Of a stretch of 64,000 nt of DNA, positions 8,060 to 17,592 are shown in pieces. Source of the stretch: Akkermansiaceae bacterium (lineage in GTDB: Bacteria > Verrucomicrobiota > Verrucomicrobiia > Verrucomicrobiales > Akkermansiaceae); assembly GCA_905182405.1 (NCBI GenBank), contig CAJJBQ010000002.1, positions 372,001 to 436,000 of the forward strand, written 5' to 3'. The stretch's first letter is position 1. The number at the start of each line of letters is the position of its first letter. The notes beneath the pieces were generated by a model. It made no database searches, was not told the origin of the DNA, and was given only the letters and a program-made list of their open reading frames with translations. The translations under genes were made by a program, and so were the position numbers.

Positions 8060-10627
8060 CTATTGCACACCCAACTCGCCCAAACGCTGCTTCACCCAAG
8101 CCAACCCCTCGCGCGCTTCTTCCCTACTAGAATCCGCTTTTAGCAGTGTTTCCCAATGCCCTTCGGACTCCTTCATCAAAGAAATTGCAAGTTCGCGCCG
8201 GCCACTAAGATCTGCCGCGTGGCCCAGATCACCACAAAGATAAGCCAGTGATTTTCGAACAGCCGCAGGCTGAGGAATACGAACGTTCGCATTAAGAATA
8301 AGAGCCAAGAGATCACGTGCCTCGGTGCCGAGCTTGATCTCTTGAGAAGATTCTCCCTTTTGCCCGACGATCCCAGACAGCTGCCATTTCAGGGATCCCA
8401 GGAGATACTTCGCTCGATAATCACCTGGCACTTCATCGATTCCCGCTTCAAGATCAGAAATTGCCTTCGCTAGTAGTTTACTTGCATCCGTGGTCCTTCC
8501 GGCATCTCGCATCGCCGTCGCCACAATCCCCTGCTGGCTTGCCAAATCGCTCACTACTCGGAAATCCCCAGGCATCCTGAGGAGAAGAGTCGTTAAATCC
8601 GTAATCGCTATCTTAGCGAATTTCTCAGCAACAAACGAGTTCCCCTTTTGCCACTCAGCAACCGCACGAGCCGCGTTAGCCGAAGCAATTTGATAGTCTA
8701 CTTCCGGGATCGGTTTCTCCGAACTTTTCGCCAACTTAACAAAGGCCTCGGCTGCTTTCGCCTTTAAGCTCGCTGCATCTTGCATCGCTCCCCCGCCTTC
8801 TGCCGCCAGCGCGGATTCCAAATAGCCACGACCGAGAGCCATTCTCAACGCTGGAGTTTCCGGATACTGATCAGCGAGATTCTTAAAGCGAGTTAGGCTC
8901 TCCGAAAAATGATCCAGGGCCTCTTGCGTGTCTCCCGCACGTTCTGAAACCCTTCCCTTGACAAGAAAGAGAGCCGCCTCCGCGCGCAGTTTCCCAGGAG
9001 ATTCTTGGTGCCAAGCCAACTTCACTAATGATTCGCTTTTTTGAAGTGCCGCAGAGAGATCCGCGTTGGGATCCTCCGCAAGTAAAAGTAAATGGCGCAG
9101 CCGAGCATTGACCTCGTCGATCGGATTCAAATCGTCCCCCGCCATGGAAAGCGCCACCTCGAGAGCATCTCTACCTTTATTAAGCTCTCCGGCAGCAAGT
9201 ATCAGTTCCGCCTGCCGCACTCTTAAAATGGCTGTTTGCTTAGCGAGATCTGCACGATCTACCATTCCCTCAAGTTGAGCTGCAATCTTCTCAGCCAAAA
9301 GCGCAAGCCTTCCCTGTCGATTCTCAAGAGTCGGCAGTCCCACCAAGCCTTTCTCCAAAATCCAGCGGAATAATTCATCGTTCGTCAACTGAGCGGAACG
9401 CAACTCATCCTTGGCTTTATCCTGTTCGTTGGCCAGGGCCTCACCCAATTTTTGGGATTTTGAAATTGCCTGGTCTTGCGAGCTTCTTGCCACAATAACG
9501 TCATCTTCCAGCCCCTGAATCATGGCCACGGCACTCCTCTCGTAACCGGTGAACTTTTGATCCGCCAATGATGCTTCTTTCTTCCGACTGATCTCCGTCC
9601 AAGCCCATATTCCAACGAAACCAAGAGCAATCAAGGCGAGAACCTTCGTGAAAAATACCGCTACCGAATGACGCTTCTCCGCGATCTTTCTCTCAGCAAC
9701 GAGATCCTCATTGATCGCCTCCGCAGCTAAATCGCTATCGATCGTTTCAAATCTCCTTAGGACCCCTCGCATATCCGCAGGCCGACCGTTTGGATCAAGC
9801 GAGAGACAAAAGGTAATTATCTCGCGCCTAAGCTCTTCTTGCATGTCTGCCGCAGGCGTGGGCCACTCCAGCATTGGATCCTCCTCGAGCCCTGCCGCAA
9901 TACCCTCGTAATCGGCCTCGATATTATCCTGCTGCTGATCTCCTGCGGCTGGGCAGACCCCCTCAAAAATACTCTGACAACGCGGAAATTTCCCGGTCAC
10001 GAGACGAAAGGCTAGCACCCCAAAAGCGAAGACATCCCAGCGATAGCCCGCTTCTTCCAGATAGCTATCCGGGCTCCTCAACTGCTCCGGTGCAGCGTAA
10101 AGAAGTGCATCGCTGAACGAAAGGTGGTGCACACCCGGCATCAATCCACTGGCATAGTCTGCCAACAAAGGCTGCCCGGCTTCATCGATGAAAATATTTC
10201 CGGGCTTAAGGTTGCCGTGCGCCACGCGCACGCCATGAATAGCCGCAAGCCGCGCAGCCAATTTGACGACAAAATCCCACGAGTTCTCATTTGCCAAATA
10301 GCTCGCCAAATGAGTCTGGAGCGTTCTTGGGATCAAGCGGTAACCCGGCTCGTCGTTCATCTCAGCAAGAAGCGGCATTACGATACAGGCAGGACGCACT
10401 TCCAGTGCTTCGGCGATGATCGGAACCGTCGCACTTTGCGCCCCAGCGTCCATGATCCGCGACATCCGGGCACGAATGAGGGCCGGATTAGAGGCCATAC
10501 TCTCGAACACCTTGATCGCAACCCGCACACCGTCATCGCGCTGGGCCTCGTAGACCACTCCTGCCGAGCCTCTTCCGATCTCCGCTTCGATGGTATGTCC
10601 TTTGATGCTCGGGGGTTCCATGGGCAA
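8060..10627 (-). CDS. Membrane-anchored Ser/Thr kinase homologue with HGN in place of HRD, plus TPR-like domain
   Basis: 855 residues. Residues ~10-300 form a Hanks-type kinase domain: glycine loop GRGSAGVV (18-25), VAIK Lys39, magnesium-binding Asn144 and DYA in place of DFG (Asp157). The catalytic loop is HGNLKPGN, so the usual catalytic Asp of HRD is Asn139. A single membrane helix (~330-352, LALIALGFVGIWAW) is followed by a coiled coil (~370-430) and a long alpha-helical region with TPR-like repeats (~480-850), presumably exported. Because the Lys, Asn and second Asp remain, nucleotide binding is plausible while phosphotransfer is doubtful. It is divergent from the DUF1501 operon, whose exported products it might sense; that link is inference. 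Confidence 0.85.
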   Translation of the reverse strand: MPMEPPSIKGHTIEAEIGRGSAGVVYEAQRDDGVRVAIKVFESMASNPALIRARMSRIMDAGAQSATVPIIAEALEVRPACIVMPLLAEMNDEPGYRLIPRTLQTHLASYLANENSWDFVVKLAARLAAIHGVRVAHGNLKPGNIFIDEAGQPLLADYASGLMPGVHHLSFSDALLYAAPEQLRSPDSYLEEAGYRWDVFAFGVLAFRLVTGKFPRCQSIFEGVCPAAGDQQQDNIEADYEGIAAGLEEDPMLEWPTPAADMQEELRREIITFCLSLDPNGRPADMRGVLRRFETIDSDLAAEAINEDLVAERKIAEKRHSVAVFFTKVLALIALGFVGIWAWTEISRKKEASLADQKFTGYERSAVAMIQGLEDDVIVARSSQDQAISKSQKLGEALANEQDKAKDELRSAQLTNDELFRWILEKGLVGLPTLENRQGRLALLAEKIAAQLEGMVDRADLAKQTAILRVRQAELILAAGELNKGRDALEVALSMAGDDLNPIDEVNARLRHLLLLAEDPNADLSAALQKSESLVKLAWHQESPGKLRAEAALFLVKGRVSERAGDTQEALDHFSESLTRFKNLADQYPETPALRMALGRGYLESALAAEGGGAMQDAASLKAKAAEAFVKLAKSSEKPIPEVDYQIASANAARAVAEWQKGNSFVAEKFAKIAITDLTTLLLRMPGDFRVVSDLASQQGIVATAMRDAGRTTDASKLLAKAISDLEAGIDEVPGDYRAKYLLGSLKWQLSGIVGQKGESSQEIKLGTEARDLLALILNANVRIPQPAAVRKSLAYLCGDLGHAADLSGRRELAISLMKESEGHWETLLKADSSREEAREGLAWVKQRLGELGVQ

Positions 10628-10690
10628 GCTCTTGGGAGCATCGTGACTCCCTGCCCCAAAATGTCCAGCGATCCCTCTGCGAGATCAGAA

Positions 10691-10719
10691 TTGAAGTTTT
10701 TACCCAGAAATGATTAAAT
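10691..10719 (+). promoter_or_regulatory. Candidate sigma70-type promoter for the DUF1501 operon
   Basis: TTGAAG (10691-10696), a 17-nt spacer, then TTAAAT (10714-10719), about 40 nt before the DUF1501 start codon in the 132-nt gap between divergent genes. It is a match by eye to -35/-10 consensus only. Confidence 0.3.
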
Positions 10720-10759
10720 ATGGGGTTGCCTATCGTAAACCTAACTTGTCCAAACTATT

Positions 10760-12091
10760 ATGATCGACCCCTGCCCCGGAAATCCGCTCGCCAGTGACTA
10801 CTCTCGAAGAGGCTTCCTCCAAGTTGGCCTCCTCGGAGGTCTTGGACTCTCTCTTCCTCAGTTTTTACAGATGGAAGCGCGAGCTGCGCAAAAGTCCTAT
10901 GAAACTCGACCTGGGATCGCCAAGTCGGTGATTCAGATCTTTCTCCCTGGCGGCATGGCCCATCAGGAATCGTGGGACCCAAAACCTTATGCGCCTAGTG
11001 AGTATCGCGGTCCTTACGGCACCATTGATACCTCGATCAAGGGCATCAAATTCAGCGAGAATATGAAGCACCTCTCCAAGGTTGCCGACAAGATGACAAT
11101 CATCCGCTCAATGGCCCACGGAGAGGCAGCTCACGAACGTGGCACTCATAACATGTTCACCGGCTACAAGCCCTCACCGGCTGTCGATTACCCTTCGATG
11201 GGCGCTGTGGTGGCCCACGAAATGGGACCTCGTAACAACCTCCCGCCATACGTCTGCATTCCGAACGTCCCCAATGAGTTCGCCAACTCAGGCTACCTTT
11301 CCTCCGCACACGGTCCCTTCGCCTTAGGATCTGACCCCTCACGATCTGACTTTAAGGTCCGTGATCTCAACATGCCTCAGGGCGTGGACGACGATCGCTT
11401 CCATCGCCGACGCAGTCTCCTGGAGACCGTCGACCACCATTTTCGCTCCCTCGAGGACTCAGACGCCCTCGATTCCATGGATGCTTTTTATCAACATGCC
11501 TACAAGCTCATCTCATCTCAAGCAGCTCGCGAGGCTTTCAACCTCAAGGCTGAGAGTGAAAAAATGCGCAAGCGCTATGGCATGAACCAGCCAGGGCAGC
11601 GCATGCTCCTGGGCCGTCGTCTCGTCGAAGCGGGAGTTCGTTTTGTTTCCCTCACCGCCGGGGGCTGGGATCATCACGATGACATTAAAGGCCAGATTCA
11701 GCGAAACCTTCCCACGGTAGATCAGGCGATCGCCGCCCTCATCAGCGATCTCGATGAAAGAGGCCTCCTCGATTCAACCCTCGTCATGGTAACTTCCGAG
11801 TTCGGACGCACTCCTAAGATTAACCAAACAGGAGGTCGGGATCATTGGCCTCGCGTCTTCTCTGTCGGCCTCGCCGGTGGCGGAGTTCACCGAGGCTTAG
11901 TTCACGGCTCCTCGGATTCTCTCGGAGGAGAGCCAGAGGAAGATCGTGTGGGAATCGAAGATCTCGCAACGACCGTCTACAACCAACTTGGAATTACTGC
12001 AGACAAAGAATTGATGGCTCCCGGCGACCGGCCAATTGAGATCGTCGACGGCGGACGCGTAGTAGACGAAATCCTCGCAAAAAAAGCCTGA
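10760..12091 (+). CDS. DUF1501 domain protein, Tat-exported
   Basis: 443 residues. The N-terminus contains SRRGFLQVGLLGG, a twin-arginine signal followed by a hydrophobic stretch, so the folded protein should be exported. The body is the DUF1501 domain, related to the alkaline phosphatase/sulfatase superfamily: FLPGGMAHQESWDPK, RSMAHGEAAHERGTHNMFTG, GGWDHHDD and VTSEFGRTPKIN are family landmarks. Activity is not established for the family. It is translationally coupled (overlapping ATGA) to the PPC-domain gene, which in turn overlaps the DUF1549/1553 gene. This DUF1501-DUF1549/1553 set is a recurring cassette in Planctomycetes and Verrucomicrobia, often thought to act on sulfated polysaccharides. 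Confidence 0.9.
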   Translation: MIDPCPGNPLASDYSRRGFLQVGLLGGLGLSLPQFLQMEARAAQKSYETRPGIAKSVIQIFLPGGMAHQESWDPKPYAPSEYRGPYGTIDTSIKGIKFSENMKHLSKVADKMTIIRSMAHGEAAHERGTHNMFTGYKPSPAVDYPSMGAVVAHEMGPRNNLPPYVCIPNVPNEFANSGYLSSAHGPFALGSDPSRSDFKVRDLNMPQGVDDDRFHRRRSLLETVDHHFRSLEDSDALDSMDAFYQHAYKLISSQAAREAFNLKAESEKMRKRYGMNQPGQRMLLGRRLVEAGVRFVSLTAGGWDHHDDIKGQIQRNLPTVDQAIAALISDLDERGLLDSTLVMVTSEFGRTPKINQTGGRDHWPRVFSVGLAGGGVHRGLVHGSSDSLGGEPEEDRVGIEDLATTVYNQLGITADKELMAPGDRPIEIVDGGRVVDEILAKKA

Positions 12092-14535
12092 TGAAAACAT
12101 CCCTCTCGTTGCTACTCTTCGCATTTTCCCTTGTGGGTGCATTTGCCTACTCTCCCCGAATCGACGTCATCACTCCGAGGGGCGGACAGCTTGGGACTGA
12201 GGTGAAAGTTACCTTTCGCGGTGACCGTCTTTTCGAGCCTCAAGAGATCCTTTTCTACCAACCCGGAATCTCGGCCAAAGATCTCGCCAAAGGGGAAAAC
12301 CAATATGCTTTTCAAGCGACCTTTGTCGTCGCTCCAGATGCCGCGCTTGGGGAGCATTCCGTAAGAGTTCGTTTCAAAGATGGCCTGAGTTACCTGCGCA
12401 CCTTTTGGGTCGGGCAGTATCCCTCGGTCAACGAAGCAAAAACGGATGACAACAAGCGCGACCTCAATGACTCCTTCGAAGCGCCTCAGGAGGTGAATCA
12501 AAATATCACCATCCACGGAGTAGCCCTTCGGGAAGACGCTGACTATTATCGGGTTCAGGCAAAGAAGGGCCAACGCCTCTCTGTCGAAGTCGAAGGTCTC
12601 CGGCTCGGCCGCATGCTCTTTGACCCCTACGTTGCCATTCTCGATAAGAACCGCTTTGAAATCGTGTCAAACGATGACTCGTCCCTCCTCAAGAGAGACT
12701 GCGCCGCCTCCGTCGTCATTCCTGAAGACGGGCCTTATACCATTCTCGTCAGAGAAAGCGCCTATGAAGGCGACCCCAAGTGCGAATACCGTCTGCACAT
12801 CGGTGACTTTCCCCGCCCCACGTCGGTCTTTCCACCGGCCGGAAGACCCGGTGAAAAAATCGAATTCACCTTTATGGGCGATCCTACTGGACCGATCAAG
12901 CAATCGATCACCCTTCCCCAATCCGACTTTTCAGCCTACGCCAGAGCAGGCGTCTCTGCACCTTCAGGGATTCCCATTCGAGTTTCTCCGCTGACATATC
13001 TCAATGAAAGCGAACCAAACAACAACACCAAGAAAGCGTTCCCAGTGGAAAATCCTCCAGCAGCTCCCATCGCTTTTCAGGGAACCATTTCTGAAGACGG
13101 AGACACAGATTACTTTCGCTTTAGCGCTAAAAAGAATCAGAACCTCAGGGTTCAAGTCTTTGCCCGCGGGGTTCGCTCCCCCTTGGACTCAGTCATTGCC
13201 ATCCGTTCAGTGAAGTCGAACACGTCGCTCGCCAACAACGACGATCAAACCCAGGGAATCCCCGATAGCCGTCTTGATTTTAAAGTTCCGGAAGATGGTG
13301 AGTATGCCGTCAGTATCTACGACCAACTTCGCCGCTTCGGACCTGACTTCGTTTATCGAATCGAGATCGCCCCGCGCCAACCTGCTATCAGTGTCACACT
13401 CCGAGCGGCCGATCGGAATGATAGTCAAAAATACAAAATGATTTCTGTCCCTCGCGGCAATCGGCTCATCGCCGTTCCCTTGGTGAGCCGCTCAAGCATT
13501 AGCTGCGCTCTCGAATTTACACACAGTGGGATCCCCGCCGGCCTCAAAATGACCGCTCCCCACGCTCCTAAGAACCTCAACGACTTCCCTGTCCTTTTTG
13601 AAGCCGCGGCAGACGCCCCACTAGGAGGAACGCTTTGTGCCTTCACCGTGAAGGATCCCAAAACCGGACTCACCGGCCCCTTTAGGGAACAGATCGATCA
13701 TGTTGCCCTCAACAACCTCGGCATTTTTCATTCCTACAAAACAGAAAGAATCGCCATCGCTGTCATCGACAAAGCACCCTTTACCATCGATCTCTTTGTC
13801 CCTCCGGTTCCTTTGGTTCCAGGAGGCACGACCAACCTGAAAATCACAGCTCACAAAGAGGAGGGATTCGATGAAAAGATCCGAATCATCCTTCCATGGA
13901 AACCACCTGGAGTGAATGCCCCGAGCTCCGTCGAGATTCCCAAAGGAAAAAACGAAGTCATCCTAACCCTCAATGCCAATGCCGACGCGCCTCTGGGCGA
14001 CTGGCAGATTGGCGTCACGGGAACCGCTCAAGCGAAGAACAAGAAGGGGGAAATTCGTCTCTCTTCCAACCTGAAACCCCTCAAAGTTGGAGAGCCTTAT
14101 GTCAATCTTGCGATTGAAATGGCAGCGACCTTCCCGGGTGAAAATACCCAGGTCATCGCCAAACTCGAGCAACTCAAGCCTTTCCAAGGCGAAGCCGAAC
14201 TCATTCTGCACGCGCTGCCACACGGAGTCACCGCCGCTCCCATTAAAATTAAGTCGGACACCACAGAAATCGCCATTCCTCTTGTTGTTTCCAAAGAAGC
14301 CCGAAAGGGAAAACATGCGAACCTCTTCTGCCAGATTTTCATCCCCCTTGGCGGTCACTCAATCGCCCACAATGTCGGCCACGGCGGAACGCTAAGAATC
14401 GACCCACCTCCTCCGGCTCCAAAGAAGAAGGAAGAGCCCAAACAAGTCGCGAAGAAGGAAGAACCCAAAAAGGCCGCCCCTAAAAAGCCCCTTTCCCGTC
14501 TCGAACAACTCCGAAAAGCCAGCGCCAAGCGATGA
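12091..14535 (+). CDS. Secreted PPC-domain / IPT-like protein
   Basis: 814 residues with a Sec signal peptide (SLSLLLFAFSLVGAFA, cleavage near residue 19). The first domain (~22-110) resembles an IPT/TIG Ig-like fold (ITPRGGQLGTEVKVTFRG). Two bacterial pre-peptidase C-terminal (PPC) beta-sandwich domains follow: one around DADYYRVQAKKGQRLSVEVEG and one around DTDYFRFSAKKNQNLRVQVF, each with the usual E-D-G-Y-x-(V/I) strand. The C-terminal half has further beta-rich Ig-like repeats and ends in a Lys/Pro-rich tail. No catalytic motif is seen, so a binding or scaffold role for its operon partners is most likely. It overlaps both neighbours by 1 and 4 nt. Confidence 0.85.
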   Translation: MKTSLSLLLFAFSLVGAFAYSPRIDVITPRGGQLGTEVKVTFRGDRLFEPQEILFYQPGISAKDLAKGENQYAFQATFVVAPDAALGEHSVRVRFKDGLSYLRTFWVGQYPSVNEAKTDDNKRDLNDSFEAPQEVNQNITIHGVALREDADYYRVQAKKGQRLSVEVEGLRLGRMLFDPYVAILDKNRFEIVSNDDSSLLKRDCAASVVIPEDGPYTILVRESAYEGDPKCEYRLHIGDFPRPTSVFPPAGRPGEKIEFTFMGDPTGPIKQSITLPQSDFSAYARAGVSAPSGIPIRVSPLTYLNESEPNNNTKKAFPVENPPAAPIAFQGTISEDGDTDYFRFSAKKNQNLRVQVFARGVRSPLDSVIAIRSVKSNTSLANNDDQTQGIPDSRLDFKVPEDGEYAVSIYDQLRRFGPDFVYRIEIAPRQPAISVTLRAADRNDSQKYKMISVPRGNRLIAVPLVSRSSISCALEFTHSGIPAGLKMTAPHAPKNLNDFPVLFEAAADAPLGGTLCAFTVKDPKTGLTGPFREQIDHVALNNLGIFHSYKTERIAIAVIDKAPFTIDLFVPPVPLVPGGTTNLKITAHKEEGFDEKIRIILPWKPPGVNAPSSVEIPKGKNEVILTLNANADAPLGDWQIGVTGTAQAKNKKGEIRLSSNLKPLKVGEPYVNLAIEMAATFPGENTQVIAKLEQLKPFQGEAELILHALPHGVTAAPIKIKSDTTEIAIPLVVSKEARKGKHANLFCQIFIPLGGHSIAHNVGHGGTLRIDPPPPAPKKKEEPKQVAKKEEPKKAAPKKPLSRLEQLRKASAKR

Positions 14536-17318
14536 AGTTCCTCCTTTCTCTCCTCATTATTGCACCCCTCTCAGGAGCGACCTTCAACCAGGTTCGCCCC
14601 ATCCTTGAAGTCTCGTGCGTCGAGTGTCATAACGACGATAAATCAAAAGGCGAACTAAAGCTCCACACGAAGGCAGGACTCCTCACCGGCGGAGATACCG
14701 GGAGCGCTCTCGACTTCGAAAAAGTGGATGACTCAGAAATCCTTCGGAGACTAAATCTCTCGCATGATGACGATGAATTCATGCCCCCTACCTCCAAGAA
14801 GAAGGAACGGCAACCACTCTCTCCCGAAGAGATTGGCGCGCTCAAATCATGGATCGAGGCCAAGGCTCCGTGGCCCGAAAACGTCACGCTTGTCGCCAAA
14901 GAACGCGGACCCGTTCTAGAGGATGCTTCAGCACCTGATCCCGATCTTGCTTCCATCGCCGTTTATCCCAGTTCCGTCTCGCTGGAAACCAAGCGCGATT
15001 ATCACAAGCTCATCGTCCTCGCCACGGGCAAGGATGCCCTCACTCGCGACATTACCGCATCGGCAAAGTTCGAACTTAAAGATCCGACGCTAGCGAAAAT
15101 CGATGGCTCCACCCTCACCCCTCTAAAAGATGGTTCATCAACTATCACCATCAAATTTCGAGGCCAACAAGTGGACGTTCCTCTCGTCGTAAAAGGAGCT
15201 ACAACTGGCCGAAAAATCAGCTTTCAACAGGACGTCGTTCCCGTTTTCACTGCCGGTGGCTGCAACACTGGATCCTGCCATGGATCGGCGCGCGGCCAGG
15301 ACGGCTTCATGCTTTCTCTCTTCGGGTATGACCCCAAGGGTGACCACTATCGCGTTACCCGGGAGCAATCGGGCCGCCGCATCAATCTCGCCATCCCGGA
15401 AGACTCCCTCCTCCTCACCAAGAGCAGTGGTGCCGTACCTCACACCGGCGGTAAACTTTTCGACACTGATCATCCCTTCTACGCCACCTTATTGGAATGG
15501 ATTCAGGACGGAGCCCAATTCGACCCAGCCGACATCTCCCTACCCGTAAAAATCGAGGTCGATCCCAAAGAGTTCGTCCTTGAGGGACAGAACAAGATCA
15601 TCCCCCTGACCGTCAAGGCGACATACTCTGACGGCACCGACCGCGACGTCTCCACCCTCTCCGCTTACACCACCTCAAACGACACCTCCGTCGGCATTGA
15701 TCCTGCCACTGGGATCGCAGTTTCAAAAAAGCGAGGTGAAGCCTTCCTCATGGCTCGCTTTCATACCTTCACCGAAGGAGCTCAAGCCATCGTCATCCCT
15801 GACAAACTGAAATACGAACGTCCTCAGATCACCGCTTTTAATTACATCGACACTCATGTGCATGAGAAACTCAACAAACTCCGCATCATTCCTTCGGAGA
15901 TTTGCACCGACGAAGTTTTTCTTCGTCGAGTGACCCTTGATATCACCGGTCTCCTTCCCACCGAGGAAGAACGCACTAAGTTTCTGGCTGACAAGGATCT
16001 CAAAAAGCGGGAGGCCCTGGTCGACGACCTTCTCAGCCGAAAAGAGTTCACCGAGATCTGGGTCATGAAATGGGCCGAACTTCTTCAGATCCGCTCTACC
16101 GGAAACAACGCTCAAGACATCAGTTACAAAGCCGCTCTCCTCTGGTATGAGCAACTCCGCGAAGAGATCGCTGCAAATCGTCCCTTCAACGAAATCATTC
16201 ACGACATCCTCGCTTCCCGCGGAGGCACCTTCACCAATCCTTCGACCAACTATTACAAGCTTGAAGCCGACGTCAAAAAGGTCACTGAAAACGTCGCTCA
16301 AGTCTTCATGGGGACTCGTATTCAGTGCGCGCAGTGCCACAACCATCCTTTTGATCGCTGGACCATGAATGACTACTATGGCTTCGCAGCCTTCTTCTCC
16401 CAAGTGAAAAGAAAGCGCGCCGAGGATCCTGCCGAGCAAATCATCTTCGATGGTGGCGGCGAGATCAACCATCCTGTCACCAAGCAAAAATCCCTTCCAA
16501 AGTTTCTCGGAGGAGCAGTCATGGAAGGGAAGGGGAAAACACGCCGACAAGCGGTCGCGAGTTGGCTCACGGCACCCGACAACCCGTGGTTCGCTCGTAA
16601 TGTCGCCAATATTATGTGGTCCCACTTTTTCGGAATTGGGATCGTTAACCCGGTTGATGATGTCCGCATTTCCAATCCAGCGACCAACCCTCAGCTCCTC
16701 GATGCGATGGGAACTAAGTTTAAGGAATACAACTTTGATATGAGAAAGCTCGTGCGAGATATCTGCACCTCGCGCACCTATCAATTGTCGACGCGCGTGA
16801 ACGTGACCAATGAAGATGACACCAACAACTTCTCACACGCCCGCATCCGCCGGGTCCGCGCCGAAGTTCTATTGGACACACTGGCCCAAACAACTGGCAC
16901 GCCGAACAAGTTCAAAGGTCTCCCCATCGGTTCACGGGCCGTTCAAATCGCGGACGGAAACACCTCCAATTATTTCCTGACCACCTTCGGTCGGGCCACT
17001 CGTAAAACGGTTTGCTCCTGCGAGGTAAAAATGGAGCCTAACCTTTCTCAAGCACTTCATCTTCTCAATGGTGAATCGGTGCACAATCGAATCGAGCGTG
17101 GACGAATCGTCCCGAACCTCCTCAAGGAAAAGAAATCCTCCGAAGAAATCATCCGCTCTCTCTATCGTCGAACGATTACCAGAGAGCCCACCGACACCGA
17201 GCTTTCAAAACTACTCAACGCAGCCAGTGCCGCGAAGGATGGTGACGAGAAGAAGCTAATCCTAGAAGACATTTTCTGGGCCCTCCTGAATTCCAAGGAA
17301 TACCTATTCAACCATTAG
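14532..17318 (+). CDS. DUF1549/DUF1553 protein with planctomycete-type cytochrome c domain
   Basis: 928 residues, exported (signal peptide residues ~1-16). An N-terminal planctomycete-type cytochrome c domain has the heme motif CVECH (~31-35) and a distal EFMPP Met. A Big_2-like Ig region follows, then the block GGCNTGSCHGSARG, DUF1549 with a further CAQCH heme motif in QCAQCHNHPFDRW, and DUF1553 to the C-terminus (LNGESVHNRI; REPTDTELSKL). Function is not established; multi-heme redox chemistry coupled to polymer breakdown is the usual suggestion. Its start overlaps the stop of the PPC gene. It is the last gene of the overlapping trio; a hairpin at 17475 lies downstream. Confidence 0.9.
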   Translation: MKFLLSLLIIAPLSGATFNQVRPILEVSCVECHNDDKSKGELKLHTKAGLLTGGDTGSALDFEKVDDSEILRRLNLSHDDDEFMPPTSKKKERQPLSPEEIGALKSWIEAKAPWPENVTLVAKERGPVLEDASAPDPDLASIAVYPSSVSLETKRDYHKLIVLATGKDALTRDITASAKFELKDPTLAKIDGSTLTPLKDGSSTITIKFRGQQVDVPLVVKGATTGRKISFQQDVVPVFTAGGCNTGSCHGSARGQDGFMLSLFGYDPKGDHYRVTREQSGRRINLAIPEDSLLLTKSSGAVPHTGGKLFDTDHPFYATLLEWIQDGAQFDPADISLPVKIEVDPKEFVLEGQNKIIPLTVKATYSDGTDRDVSTLSAYTTSNDTSVGIDPATGIAVSKKRGEAFLMARFHTFTEGAQAIVIPDKLKYERPQITAFNYIDTHVHEKLNKLRIIPSEICTDEVFLRRVTLDITGLLPTEEERTKFLADKDLKKREALVDDLLSRKEFTEIWVMKWAELLQIRSTGNNAQDISYKAALLWYEQLREEIAANRPFNEIIHDILASRGGTFTNPSTNYYKLEADVKKVTENVAQVFMGTRIQCAQCHNHPFDRWTMNDYYGFAAFFSQVKRKRAEDPAEQIIFDGGGEINHPVTKQKSLPKFLGGAVMEGKGKTRRQAVASWLTAPDNPWFARNVANIMWSHFFGIGIVNPVDDVRISNPATNPQLLDAMGTKFKEYNFDMRKLVRDICTSRTYQLSTRVNVTNEDDTNNFSHARIRRVRAEVLLDTLAQTTGTPNKFKGLPIGSRAVQIADGNTSNYFLTTFGRATRKTVCSCEVKMEPNLSQALHLLNGESVHNRIERGRIVPNLLKEKKSSEEIIRSLYRRTITREPTDTELSKLLNAASAAKDGDEKKLILEDIFWALLNSKEYLFNH

Positions 17319-17474
17319 CGGCAGCTCCCGGGGTGTAACCCATCCTGCCTCGGGCTTCTTCCAATCCGGATCGATTCCTGTAACCTCCTCTGAGACACTG
17401 CGAGTAAAGCTAGGCCTTTTACACAGATTCCCCGGGGCTTTCCTACAATCGCGTAGCGCTAGGGCAGGTGAGAA

Positions 17475-17512
17475 GATCGGCAAGTTCGAAATCCATGTTT
17501 CGAATGCCGATC
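17475..17512. promoter_or_regulatory. Strong intergenic hairpin between two cytochrome genes
   Basis: In the 274-nt gap 17319-17592 there is an inverted repeat: GATCGGCA-AG-TTCGAAA pairs with TTTCGAATGCCGATC across a 6-nt loop, giving 15 bp with a 2-nt bulge. No T-run follows on either strand, so it is not a classical rho-independent terminator. It may be a processing or attenuation structure, or an operator, upstream of the WD40-cytochrome gene at 17593. The rest of the gap shows nothing recognisable. Confidence 0.5.
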
Positions 17513-17592
17513 TGTGCTATCAAAAACCACTTTCTAACTTGAATTCTCGCTTGAAAGAACATTGCTTCACGTTCCCGTAACAGAAGGAGCCG

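Noticed and set aside
15723..16784. 353-codon minus-strand ORF
   Set aside because: Shadow of the DUF1549/1553 gene; no family similarity.
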